Below, piece after piece: positions 10,180-17,541 of a stretch of 18,574 nucleotides of DNA. The notes below the pieces were generated by a model that made no database searches, had not been told where the DNA came from, and saw only the letters and a list, made by a program, of their open reading frames with translations. The DNA is from Chloroflexota bacterium (GTDB lineage Bacteria > Chloroflexota > Dormibacteria > Dormibacterales > Dormibacteraceae). The position numbers and the translations under genes are program-made. Numbering within the stretch: position 1 is the stretch's first letter; each line of letters starts with the position of its first letter. The DNA lies in assembly GCA_005880345.1 (NCBI GenBank), contig VBGE01000008.1:1-18574 (forward strand), given 5' to 3'.

Positions 10180-10923
10180 CTATGGCGTTTGGGCGTCGAT
10201 GACCAGGCGGTCGGGATTCTTGAGCACGTAGACCCTGTAGCACGCGGTGCCCGACAGGCCCAGGGCCCACTGCACCGTGCCCTCGAAGTCCTCGACCTGA
10301 CGCGCCTCCCGGAGCTTGCCATAGCCCGTCTTGAAGTCGGTCGGGCCGCTGTAGCTGGTGTGCTCGTCCGCGCCGCGGATGACGACCAGCAGGCCGGAAT
10401 CGCCGAGCAGCATGACGGACTGGCCGCTCGCTCCCATCGTGAACTTGGCGTTGCTCTGAGCGCGCACTTCGAAGTTCGCCGGCGCGCCGTTGTTGAACGT
10501 GATCGTGATCCGGTCGTAGCCGGGATGCGTTCCTGTTTTCACGTCGCTGATCGTGGCGACGACGGGGCCGCTCTGTGTCACCGGGCCGTAGTTGGTGGCG
10601 CACTGGAACGGCGCCGTCGATGCACTCGGAGTAGCGGTGGGTTCTGGCGAGGCCGTGGGCGATGCGACCGCCGAAGCGCTCGGGCTGGGAAGGCCGGCGC
10701 CGATGGGCGCTGACGGCCGCCGCAGCGGATTGGCGATGAACAGGACCCCGACGATCAGCACGGCGATGACCGCCGCCGCGACCGCCGCGATCCAGTACGG
10801 ACCTCGCGCCGCCGGGGCCTGCGTCACCGCGTAGCGGACGCGGTCACCAAGGCCGGGGTTGGACGAGCCGCTGACCTGGTCGAACGCCCGGTTCAGGTCG
10901 TCGCGAAACTTTTCGTTGCTCAC
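10180..10923 (-). CDS. Single-pass membrane protein with AMIN-like extracellular domain, partner of ECF sigma factor
   Basis: A 247-residue protein with a cytoplasmic N-terminus of about 41 residues, a membrane helix (about 42-64), a Ser/Pro/Thr/Ala-rich stalk (about 70-105) and a C-terminal domain (about 117-247). That domain reads ISDVKTGTHPGYDRITITFNN, LREARQVEDFEGTVQWALGL and YRVYVLKNPDRLVIDAQTP, which resembles the AMIN-like domains of bacterial envelope proteins. The GTG start is 1 nt after the sigma-factor stop, with a strong GGAGG Shine-Dalgarno 9 nt upstream. Position and topology suggest it controls or is controlled by the sigma factor, possibly as an anti-sigma factor with a very short cytoplasmic part. 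No zinc-binding anti-sigma motif (HxxxCxxC) is present. Its TAG abuts the convergent glycosyltransferase TAG. Confidence 0.8.
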   Translation of the reverse strand: MSNEKFRDDLNRAFDQVSGSSNPGLGDRVRYAVTQAPAARGPYWIAAVAAAVIAVLIVGVLFIANPLRRPSAPIGAGLPSPSASAVASPTASPEPTATPSASTAPFQCATNYGPVTQSGPVVATISDVKTGTHPGYDRITITFNNGAPANFEVRAQSNAKFTMGASGQSVMLLGDSGLLVVIRGADEHTSYSGPTDFKTGYGKLREARQVEDFEGTVQWALGLSGTACYRVYVLKNPDRLVIDAQTP

Positions 10924-10924
10924 G

Positions 10925-11458
10925 TCAGAACACCTCCTCGAGCGTGAGGTCCGCCCGCAGCCGCTTGGCGGCTCGATAGATGCGCGACTTGGCGGCGGAT
11001 GGCGAGACGCGCAGCGTCTTTGCCACCTCGTCAAGCGGCAGGTCGAGATAGAAATGAAGGACAAGCGGCAGGCGCTCATCAGGACTCAGCCGGAGCAGTG
11101 CTGCGTGGAGATCGGAGCGAGCTTCGGGCTCGTCGCCCTGCTGCCTTTCCATGTCCGGGAGCCTGATCACCGACCACCACCGCGTCCGCTTTGCCATGCG
11201 GCACTCGTTGGCCACGATCGACAGGAACCACGCCCGAAGGGATCCCACGTCCCCGCGCAGCTGGCGCAGCTTGCGCCAAGCCTTGACCGACGCCTCCTGG
11301 ACGGCGTCCTCGGCCGCGGGCCTGTCGTTGAGCATGACGGCCGCCAGCCGGTAGGCCGGGTCGAGCAGGGGCTCGATCAGCACCGAGAACGAGTCCGCAT
11401 CGCCTTGCGAGGCGCGGGCGAGGGCCTGGGGACGTTGCTCCATGACTGCGGCAGACAT
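10925..11458 (-). CDS. ECF-type RNA polymerase sigma factor (sigma-70 family)
   Basis: A 177-residue extracytoplasmic-function sigma factor. Region 2 spans about 25-80, with LDPAYRLAAVML, AEDAVQEASVKAWRKL and LRAWFLSIVANECR. Region 4 spans about 115-170, with LRLSPDERLPLVLHFYLDLPLDEVAKTL and the helix-turn-helix SPSAAKSRIYRAAKRLR. It should direct RNA polymerase to a small regulon, likely envelope- or stress-related given the membrane partner encoded 1 nt downstream. I chose ATG 11458, with an AGG about 7 nt upstream, over an in-frame TTG at 11500 that would add residues without similarity. No autoregulatory promoter is evident in the 71 nt upstream. Confidence 0.93.
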   Translation of the reverse strand: MSAAVMEQRPQALARASQGDADSFSVLIEPLLDPAYRLAAVMLNDRPAAEDAVQEASVKAWRKLRQLRGDVGSLRAWFLSIVANECRMAKRTRWWSVIRLPDMERQQGDEPEARSDLHAALLRLSPDERLPLVLHFYLDLPLDEVAKTLRVSPSAAKSRIYRAAKRLRADLTLEEVF

Positions 11459-11529
11459 CTTGGCGCCTGTTTGATGCGGGGAACCGCCTGGCAGTTGCAA
11501 ACCCGCTTTGGGTCAGGCTTGGGGCCGAG

Positions 11530-12315
11530 CTAGAGGCCGATGTACGCGACAGCGCCGATTGAGATCAAAACGATCGACGTGATCGTGGTTGCGTGATCCT
11601 CCAGCCACTCGCCTCGCATCTGGTAGCCGATGGCGGTGGCGATCACTGTGAGCCCGACAAAGGTGGCGAACGTGAGGATCGCGAAGGCGCCGAGGACGGC
11701 CCCGATGGCTCTTCCGCCATAGGCGCTAGCCGCGATGGCCAGGGGCAGGAAGCTCAGATCGGGTGAGGCGGCCACGCCGAACGGCACAAGGATCGCGGCG
11801 AGGCCTGTGACCCCGCCCTGGGTCGAGCGCTCGGCGATGAGCTCGCTGCGAGCCTGGATGAAGGCTTCGTGGCTGTGGCGATGCGTATGTCTCCTGCCGG
11901 AGTGCGCGTGCTCGTGTTCGTGCACCTTCGCGGCTGACTCTGATGCGCTGTGCCCGTGCTCGTGGGTGTCGGCAGGTGGTCTGTCATGGGCATGCGGATG
12001 GCCGTGGCCGGTGAGACCCCAGACGAGGAATGAAAGGCCGGAGATGATCAGGATGCCGCCGACGATGTGTCCCTGCTGTGTCTCGATCTGCTTTTGGAAC
12101 TGGAGGCCGACGAGCGCGATGACACCGCCCAGAACGATGGAGGCGAGCACGTGTCCGAGGGCGGCAAGGCCGCTGACCTTGGCCACGCGCAGGAGCGGCC
12201 ACCTTTCGGCGCGGCCGACCACCGCGAGGGGCACCCAGTGATCCGGCAGCACGGCATGCACGACGCCGACCACGGCGGCGCCCACCACCAGCAGCTGAAG
12301 AGCAGTTGTGTGCAA
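11530..12315 (-). CDS. His-rich NicO/RcnA/UreH-like membrane protein (putative metal transporter)
   Basis: A 261-residue protein with about six hydrophobic helices (near 5-25, 44-73, 83-103, 165-195, 200-230 and 243-261). Helix 1 ends in VVHAVLPDHWVPLAVV, reminiscent of the HxxxxDH motif of nickel/cobalt permeases and exporters. The loop between helices 3 and 4 (about 103-150) holds 15 histidines in HxH runs such as VHEHEHAH and RHTHRHSHEAF, as in divalent-metal exporters. Metal efflux or uptake (Ni, Co, Zn) is inferred; the ion is not predictable. The start is uncertain: TTG 12315 lies 8 nt after the tRNA-Ser CCA end and lacks a Shine-Dalgarno sequence, and internal GTGs in helix 1 are alternatives. 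Confidence 0.75.
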   Translation of the reverse strand: MHTTALQLLVVGAAVVGVVHAVLPDHWVPLAVVGRAERWPLLRVAKVSGLAALGHVLASIVLGGVIALVGLQFQKQIETQQGHIVGGILIISGLSFLVWGLTGHGHPHAHDRPPADTHEHGHSASESAAKVHEHEHAHSGRRHTHRHSHEAFIQARSELIAERSTQGGVTGLAAILVPFGVAASPDLSFLPLAIAASAYGGRAIGAVLGAFAILTFATFVGLTVIATAIGYQMRGEWLEDHATTITSIVLISIGAVAYIGL

Positions 12316-12323
12316 TTCGCAGT

Positions 12324-12415
12324 TGGCGGACGGGGAGGGATTTGAACCCTCGAGGCCCTTGCGGGCCTACGGCATTTCCAGTGCCGCGCCCTCGACCGAG
12401 CTAGGCGACCCGTCC
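12324..12415 (-). tRNA. tRNA-Ser (anticodon GGA)
   Basis: The reverse complement folds as a class II tRNA. Acceptor strands GGACGGG (12415-12409) and CCCGTCC (12334-12328) pair, followed by discriminator G and encoded CCA (12326-12324). The anticodon stem-loop has loop CTGGAAA with GGA at 12379-12377. A long variable arm (AGGCCCGCAAGGGCCT) and the T arm GAGGG-TTCAAAT-CCCTC follow. The long variable arm and the G discriminator fit serine; GGA reads UCC and UCU. The 5' flank carries tandem repeats (see 12392-12668). Confidence 0.95.
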
Positions 12416-12668
12416 GGGACCAATTGTGCCAATAACCGTGCGTCGCCTAGCTCGGGCGGCCCGCGCTACTCCAGGCGTCCTTGGTCAAGCGCGGGGTCGA
12501 CCGTGCGACCCGTCCGACTTGCCCCATTGTGCCAACAACAGCACGTCGCCTAGCTCGGGCGGCGGGCGCTTCTCCAGACAAACAGTGTCCAAGCGCGCGG
12601 TCGACCGTGCGACCCGTCCGGAGCAATTGTGCCAATAACCGTGCACCGCATAGCTCGGGCGGCGGGTG
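12392..12668. repeat. About three ~100-105-nt degenerate tandem repeats derived in part from the tRNA-Ser 5' region
   Basis: Three ordered blocks recur. GCGACCCGTCCG is at 12405-12416 (inside the tRNA 5' end), 12505-12516 and 12609-12620. ATTGTGCCAA is at 12423-12432, 12526-12535 and 12626-12635. TAGCTCGGGCGGC is at 12448-12460, 12551-12563 and 12651-12663. The copies start near 12392, 12497 and 12601, the last being partial. The connecting parts diverge in sequence but keep inverted-repeat character, such as CCCGCGCT/AGCGCGGG in copy 1. No long ORF here is credible, and no second tRNA can be folded. This covers the whole space between tRNA-Ser and rpiA. Confidence 0.8.
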
Positions 12669-13358
12669 CTAGGAGCTCGAGCTTCTGCCGATCGCCTTTG
12701 GCCCGTCTGGGCCGGCCACGATGACCGTGTCGGTCATGCCGACGAACAGGCCGTGCTCGACCACGCCTGTGATCTTCTTCAGCTCGACTCCCAAGGACGC
12801 TGGATTCTTGATCCCTCCCTCGACCGTCACATCGAGGATCAGGTTCCCGTTGTCGGTGATGAAAGGCGTCTCCTCCCCACCTCGCACGACCAGGCTCAAG
12901 CCCAGCTCTGCAAGACGCTCGGCGGTCGATCGCCACAGGAATGGAAGCACCTCGACTGGCAGCACGCCGGCGCCGAGCTGCCTGACGAGCTTCGACTCAT
13001 CGACCACGACAACAAACCGGCGCGACGCGGCCGCGACCAGCTTTTCGCGCACCATCGCCCCGCCTCGACCCTTGATGAGATTGAGGGCGGGATCGACCTC
13101 GTCGGCACCGTCGACCGCCAGGTCGATCATGCCGATCAACTCGGTCACGATCGGGATGCCCAGCTCCGCGGCGAGCTCCGCGGTCGCTCGTGACGAGGGC
13201 ACCGCGCGCACCTTCATCCCACCGGCGACGAGCCGGCCCACACCCTCGGTGAAGTAGCGCGCAGTCGAGCCTGTGCCGAGGCCGACCAGCATCCCGTCCT
13301 GGACGAGCTCCAGCGCTTTCTCCGCGGCCGCCTGCTTGAGCTCGTCAGTCAACAGCAT
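12669..13358 (-). CDS. rpiA: Ribose-5-phosphate isomerase A
   Basis: A 229-residue RpiA, the usual length, converting ribose 5-phosphate and ribulose 5-phosphate. Motifs are GLGTGSTARY (26-35, phosphate loop), SSRATAELA (55-63), the active-site loop DGADEVDP (83-90), KGRGGAMVREKLVA (96-109) and VVDESKLV (118-125). The ATG at 13358 lies within the rpe end, giving a 14-nt overlap; a GTG directly before it and a TTG 6 nt after it are also in frame. It is the last gene of the pentose phosphate operon. A short imperfect GCACC/GGTGC stem just after the stop could help end transcription, but no U-run follows. Confidence 0.95.
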   Translation of the reverse strand: MLLTDELKQAAAEKALELVQDGMLVGLGTGSTARYFTEGVGRLVAGGMKVRAVPSSRATAELAAELGIPIVTELIGMIDLAVDGADEVDPALNLIKGRGGAMVREKLVAAASRRFVVVVDESKLVRQLGAGVLPVEVLPFLWRSTAERLAELGLSLVVRGGEETPFITDNGNLILDVTVEGGIKNPASLGVELKKITGVVEHGLFVGMTDTVIVAGPDGPKAIGRSSSS

Positions 13359-13995
13359 CACGGATGGCCTTGATCCCGGCGGCCACGCCGCCCTTGTAGC
13401 CGTAGACGGAGTTGCCTGCCACCAGCACCGTGGCACCGGCGGCCACGACGAGCGGCGCAGTCCTGGCGTCGATTCCCCCGTCCACCTCGATCTCGACATC
13501 AGGTGACAGGGCGCGCACCCGGCGGATCTTCTCGGGGCTGCCGGCAATGAATTTCTGGCCGCCAAAACCGGGCTCGACGGTCATCACGTTGACCAGGTCG
13601 ACGTATGGCAGGATCTCGCGGAGCTCCTCCACCGGCGTCGCCGGGTTGATCACCACCGCCGCCTGCGCGCCCAGCTCCTTGATCGTCTGCACGGTGCGAT
13701 ACAGCGACGTCGTCGACTCGACCTGCACTTCGATCATCGTGGCACCTGACTTGGCGAACGCCTCGATGAACAGCTCTGGTCGCTCGACCATCAGGTGTGC
13801 CTCGATCGGCAGCGTCGTTACGGCACGCACAGCTTCGACGACGAGCGGCCCAAACGTGAGGTTGGGCACGAAGTGTCCGTCCATCACGTCGACCTGGATC
13901 CGGTCGGCCCCCCCGGCCTCGGCCTCCTTCACCTGTTCGGCCAGGCGACCGGCGTCGGCGGACAGGATCGAAGGAACTACCTCGATCCGCCTCAC
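13345..13995 (-). CDS. rpe: Ribulose-phosphate 3-epimerase
   Basis: A 216-residue TIM-barrel epimerase interconverting ribulose 5-phosphate and xylulose 5-phosphate. Motifs are VVPSILSAD (6-14), DVMDGHFVPNLTFGP (36-50), IEAHLMVERPE (64-74), MTVEPGFGGQKF (138-149) and VDGGIDART (171-179). Asp36, His67 and Asp172 match metal and catalytic residues. Two residues differ from the usual family pattern: the His normally in xxHxDvMDG is Gln34, and the His of the later HxE motif is Gln91. The GTG start overlaps the pgl stop by 4 nt (GTGA, 13992-13995), with AGG 3 nt upstream. Confidence 0.94.
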   Translation of the reverse strand: MRRIEVVPSILSADAGRLAEQVKEAEAGGADRIQVDVMDGHFVPNLTFGPLVVEAVRAVTTLPIEAHLMVERPELFIEAFAKSGATMIEVQVESTTSLYRTVQTIKELGAQAAVVINPATPVEELREILPYVDLVNVMTVEPGFGGQKFIAGSPEKIRRVRALSPDVEIEVDGGIDARTAPLVVAAGATVLVAGNSVYGYKGGVAAGIKAIRDAVD

Positions 13996-14636
13996 TGACC
14001 TGCCGCGGCCCGGTCGATCAGCCATTTCGCGCTCGCAATCATCCCGGATGGCGACTCCCCGCGACGGGCCATCGCCACCGCGTTCGCCTTGCCGGAGCCG
14101 GTGGCGATGATGATCACCCGCTGGGCGTCGCGGATCGCCTCGAGCGTCATCGTCACTCGCTGCGGCGGCGGCTTGGGTGAGTCCTGGATGCCCGCGGTCA
14201 GCCCGTCCGACTGCAGCGCCGGGTGGCCGGGGAAGAGCGAGTTGACGTGCCCGTCCTCCCCCACTCCCAGCAGGACGACGTCGAACGGCGCCTCGTTGGC
14301 CACGACCTCCGCGTACAGGTCGGCGCCCTCATCCGGTCCCAGCTCGGCCGGAATCCGGTGCACCGTTGCCGGGTTGACGCGGTCGAGAAGGTTGTCCTTC
14401 GCGATTCGATAGTTGCTCTCCGGGTCGAGCGGCGGCACGCACCGCTCGTCGCCGAACAGCACGGTGACCCGGCCCCAGTCGACGTCGAGCTCCGCCAGCA
14501 GCTGGTAACAGCGGATCGGCGACGTGCCTCCCGTCAGCACCAGCGTCCGGCCGCCGTCGCGCAAAGCTTCTGCGATGTCGGCCGCGGCTGATTCGGCGAC
14601 CTCCTCGGCGTTGGCCAGAACGACGAATTCGGGCAA
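13992..14636 (-). CDS. pgl: 6-phosphogluconolactonase
   Basis: A 214-residue lactonase of the glucosamine-6-phosphate isomerase/6-phosphogluconolactonase superfamily, hydrolysing 6-phosphogluconolactone in the oxidative pentose phosphate pathway. Motifs are LVLTGGTSPIRCYQLLAE (32-49), VLFGDERCVPPLDPESNYR (59-77), LLGVGEDGHVNSLFPG (122-137) and a C-terminal KANAVAMARRG-type segment. The TTG start is 2 nt after the opcA stop, with ACAGG upstream. Its place between opcA and rpe agrees with the assignment over glucosamine-6-phosphate deaminase. Confidence 0.93.
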   Translation of the reverse strand: MPEFVVLANAEEVAESAAADIAEALRDGGRTLVLTGGTSPIRCYQLLAELDVDWGRVTVLFGDERCVPPLDPESNYRIAKDNLLDRVNPATVHRIPAELGPDEGADLYAEVVANEAPFDVVLLGVGEDGHVNSLFPGHPALQSDGLTAGIQDSPKPPPQRVTMTLEAIRDAQRVIIIATGSGKANAVAMARRGESPSGMIASAKWLIDRAAAGQ

Positions 14637-14638
14637 GG

Positions 14639-16012
14639 TTAGAACCTGTCCACCAGGGCCGAGGCTTCGGCAAGGGATCGGTTGAAGACCTCGTCATGCG
14701 TGCCGGTGGACAGCAGGTCGAGCAGGAGGGCCACCTCGTCCTCCCGGTCGAGCTGCTGGACGTGGCGCAGGGGTGCGCCCTCCCCGATCTCGATCATGGT
14801 GAGCAGCACGCGCTGCGAATCGGGGCGTCTTCGGTCGCGGCTCAGCACCACGGGGCGCTTCGGCCGGCTCTCGCCCGGCGGATCGCCTGTCGCCGTGTGA
14901 TGAAGCGACTCGATGTTCTCGTGCAGCACATCGCGATGCCATTCGGCGCGCCGTTCGGCCAGCTCGAAGCCGGCGTCGTCTTCGCCCTCGGTCGGGTGCA
15001 GCGTCCGATACGCCGGCTCGGCCTGCGCAGCCCGTCGCTCCGGATCGTGCTGCACGGTGAGGCGGAAGGTCGTCCCCTGCGACGCGCCGGCGATCCGGAT
15101 GGCGCTCAGCTCGCCAGGCGCGAGGTGGTCCTTCTGGACGGACCGGAACGCGACCTCCACCGAACGGGCACCAGCTTCGTAGTGAGCCACGACCACGCCA
15201 CCAGGGCCGGCCGCCGCACGCTTCAGCTTCCAGCCGAGCGCTGCCGCCATCCAACCGGTGACCAGCGCGGCCGCGATCCGGTTGCCTCGACCCTCGCCGG
15301 CATAGTCCACGCCGACCTCGGCGATGCCGGACAGAAACTTGCGCCTGTCCGCCGGCGTGAAGAACTGGGCGATGGTCTCGCGCCAAGGGCGCAGGCGCGA
15401 CCACTGCATGTCCGCCAGGCCGAGCCGGTGGTGCGCCACCTTCAACAACCGCGAAAGACCGTGAAAGGACCTGTGGGGCTCCTCGAAGCGCGCGGAGTCG
15501 ACCACGAGGCCGTCGCAGATCCGCAGCGCGTCCAGCAGCTCCTTTTTGCCGAAGGGCGGAGTGCCCAGCCACCACAGGTAGGTCGGGACGCCGCTGACGA
15601 GCAGAGGATCGAGAAGCTCCGCCAGGTGGTCGGCCGCCTGCCCCCCGACGTGGATGGTGATGATCTCGCATTCGGTGGGGCACCCCATCTGCGGCCGCTG
15701 GACCTCGGTGCCGATTCGCGCGTCGAGCTTGTGGCCTCGCACGGGCGCCTCCTCGCGAATCACGATCGCTTGCGCCGGGTGCTCTCGCCCGATCAGCAGC
15801 GTCGTCTGCTCGGCCGACAGCTCGTCGGCCTCGGAGGGCGTCACGCTGATCAACGTCATCACGCAGTTGCGCGGGTGGACGTGCTCGTCATCACCCGCTT
15901 CGGAGCAGGCGAACCTGGCGCGGATGGCCTCGAGCGCGTCGAGGACCTCGCGAATGGTGACGTCCTCGCCGTGCCAGGCGGTCTCGGTCCCAGGCCTGAC
16001 GGTCGTGCTCAC
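14639..16012 (-). CDS. opcA: Glucose-6-phosphate dehydrogenase assembly protein OpcA
   Basis: A 457-residue OpcA, known to promote assembly or redox-dependent activation of Zwf in cyanobacteria and actinobacteria. Family-like segments are the N-terminal IREVLDALEAIRAR with NCVMTLISV, the central VSGVPTYLWWLGTPPF, and MQWSRLRPWRETIAQFF. The C-terminal part is Glu/Arg-rich and ends with repeated leucines (LLLDLLSTG). Cysteines near the N-terminus and in CPTECE are possible redox sites, which is inference only. The open frame extends upstream, but the GTG at 16012 overlaps the zwf stop by 4 nt (GTGA) and has GGGAG about 11 nt upstream, so I place the start there. Its position right after zwf is typical. 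Confidence 0.9.
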   Translation of the reverse strand: MSTTVRPGTETAWHGEDVTIREVLDALEAIRARFACSEAGDDEHVHPRNCVMTLISVTPSEADELSAEQTTLLIGREHPAQAIVIREEAPVRGHKLDARIGTEVQRPQMGCPTECEIITIHVGGQAADHLAELLDPLLVSGVPTYLWWLGTPPFGKKELLDALRICDGLVVDSARFEEPHRSFHGLSRLLKVAHHRLGLADMQWSRLRPWRETIAQFFTPADRRKFLSGIAEVGVDYAGEGRGNRIAAALVTGWMAAALGWKLKRAAAGPGGVVVAHYEAGARSVEVAFRSVQKDHLAPGELSAIRIAGASQGTTFRLTVQHDPERRAAQAEPAYRTLHPTEGEDDAGFELAERRAEWHRDVLHENIESLHHTATGDPPGESRPKRPVVLSRDRRRPDSQRVLLTMIEIGEGAPLRHVQQLDREDEVALLLDLLSTGTHDEVFNRSLAEASALVDRF

Positions 16013-17541
16013 GGCCGGTGCCACTCCCTGCCGTCGGCCTGGAGCAGCTTGGCGGCCGAGGGCGGGCCCCAGGTGCCTGCCGGGTACGTTTCCAGGGGTG
16101 GCCGGCTGTTGCGCCACGACTCCTCGATCGGGTCGATCAGCTGCCAGGCCGCCTCCACCTCGTCGGCGCGGGTGAACAGGGTCGGGTCGCCGATCATGCA
16201 GTCCAGCAGCAACCGCTCGTAAGCCTCAGGCGCTTCGACCAGGAATGACGTCTGGTACTGAAAGTCCATCGTGACGCTGCGGATGCGCAGCCCCGCGCTG
16301 GGCACCTTGGCGCCGAACTTCAGGGAGATGCCTTCTTCAGGCTGGATCCGAAGCGTGATCGCGTTGGGGTCGACCTCCTTCATCGCATCGCGCCCGAACG
16401 TCAGGTGCGGCGGCCGCTTGAACTGGATGCGAATCTCCGTCACGCGCTTGGGCAGCCTCTTGCCGGCGCGGATGTAGAACGGAACACCGGCCCATCGCCA
16501 GTTGTCGATGAACAGGCGCAGCGCGGCAAAAGTCTCGGTCTGCGAATCGGGCGCGACATTCTTCTCCTCGCGATAGCCGGGCACCTGCTCGCCGAGCACC
16601 CAGCCCCGGACGTATTGCCCGCGGACGGTCGACTGCTCGATGTCTTCGCCGAGCAGCGGACGGATCGCGCGGAGGACTTTGACCTTCTCGTCGCGCACCG
16701 CGTTGGCCTCGAAGGCCAGCGGAGGCTCCATGGCCGTCAAGGTGACCAGCTGCAGGCCATGGTTCTGGATAATGTCGCGCATCGCGCCCGCATGGTCGTA
16801 GTAGGCGCCGCGGTTCTCGATGCCGATGTCTTCTGCGACCGTTATCTGCACCGAGTCGATCAAGTTCGTGTTCCATACCGGCTCGAAGATCGAGTTGGCA
16901 AAACGGAACGCCAGGATGTTCTGGACCGTCTCCTTGCCGAGGTAGTGGTCGATGCGAAACACCGAGTCCTCGGCGAAGACCTTCTGCAGGGTCTGGGTCA
17001 GGTCGCGCGCTGACTTGAGGTCGTAACCGAAGGGTTTCTCGACGACGACGCGGTGGAATCCTTCGCCGGTGTTCAGCCCTGCCGCCTGGAGCTGCACCGC
17101 GATCGTCTGATAGGTCGGGGGCGGCGTGGCGCAGTAGAAGATGCGGTTGCCGGGAATGTGATTGGTGTTGTCGAGCTCTCGCACCCGCTGGGCGAGCGCG
17201 CGGAAATCATCGAGCTTGCTGAAGTCGACCTTGACGTAGAAGAGCTGATCGAGGAACGCGGCCAGCACTCGGTCGTCGATGGGCTGCGTGCGCGAGTACT
17301 GGTGGATCTTCTGGCCGGCGAGCTGGCGGAATGCCTGGTCGGTCAGCTCGTTCATCGCGGCTCCGACCACTGCAAAGCCGGCCGGCAGCGAGCGCTGCTT
17401 GGCCAGGTTGTAGAGGGCCGGGAGAAGCTTGCGACCGCTGAGGTCGCCCGTCGCGCCGAAGATGACCATGACGGCAGGGTCGGCGACGCGGTAATCGTGC
17501 AGCCCTTCCGCTAGAGGGTTAGGGGCCTCCTGGACCTTCAC
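16009..17541 (-). CDS. zwf: Glucose-6-phosphate 1-dehydrogenase
   Basis: A 510-residue enzyme oxidising glucose 6-phosphate to the lactone, the committing step of the oxidative pentose phosphate pathway. Motifs are the coenzyme loop FGATGDLSGRKLLPALYNLAK (28-48), VVVEKPFGYD (165-174), the substrate and catalytic motif FRIDHYLGKETVQN (195-208), and FYIRAGKRLPKR in the C-terminal domain. Length and motifs are complete. The GTG start overlaps the gnd stop by 4 nt (GTGA, 17538-17541), with only a weak GAGAA upstream. opcA follows with another 4-nt overlap. Confidence 0.97.
   Translation of the reverse strand: MKVQEAPNPLAEGLHDYRVADPAVMVIFGATGDLSGRKLLPALYNLAKQRSLPAGFAVVGAAMNELTDQAFRQLAGQKIHQYSRTQPIDDRVLAAFLDQLFYVKVDFSKLDDFRALAQRVRELDNTNHIPGNRIFYCATPPPTYQTIAVQLQAAGLNTGEGFHRVVVEKPFGYDLKSARDLTQTLQKVFAEDSVFRIDHYLGKETVQNILAFRFANSIFEPVWNTNLIDSVQITVAEDIGIENRGAYYDHAGAMRDIIQNHGLQLVTLTAMEPPLAFEANAVRDEKVKVLRAIRPLLGEDIEQSTVRGQYVRGWVLGEQVPGYREEKNVAPDSQTETFAALRLFIDNWRWAGVPFYIRAGKRLPKRVTEIRIQFKRPPHLTFGRDAMKEVDPNAITLRIQPEEGISLKFGAKVPSAGLRIRSVTMDFQYQTSFLVEAPEAYERLLLDCMIGDPTLFTRADEVEAAWQLIDPIEESWRNSRPPLETYPAGTWGPPSAAKLLQADGREWHRP

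Noticed and set aside
12422..12440. Sigma-54 promoter suggested by TTGGCACAATTG on the minus strand
   Set aside because: The spacing between the TGGCAC and TTG parts is too short for a -24/-12 promoter.
12416..12668. Additional tRNA genes or intact tRNA pseudogenes in the repeats
   Set aside because: The copies hold acceptor and D-arm pieces only, one of them in inverted orientation; no T arm or anticodon stem can be built.
12308..12672. Several short ORFs on both strands in the tRNA and repeat region
   Set aside because: They translate the tRNA complement and the repeats, with no coding signature.
14696..16222. A 508-codon plus-strand open frame opposite opcA and the end of zwf
   Set aside because: It is antisense to two clear conserved enzymes, its product is rich in Arg/His/Gly/Val with no motif, and long antisense frames are common at this GC content.
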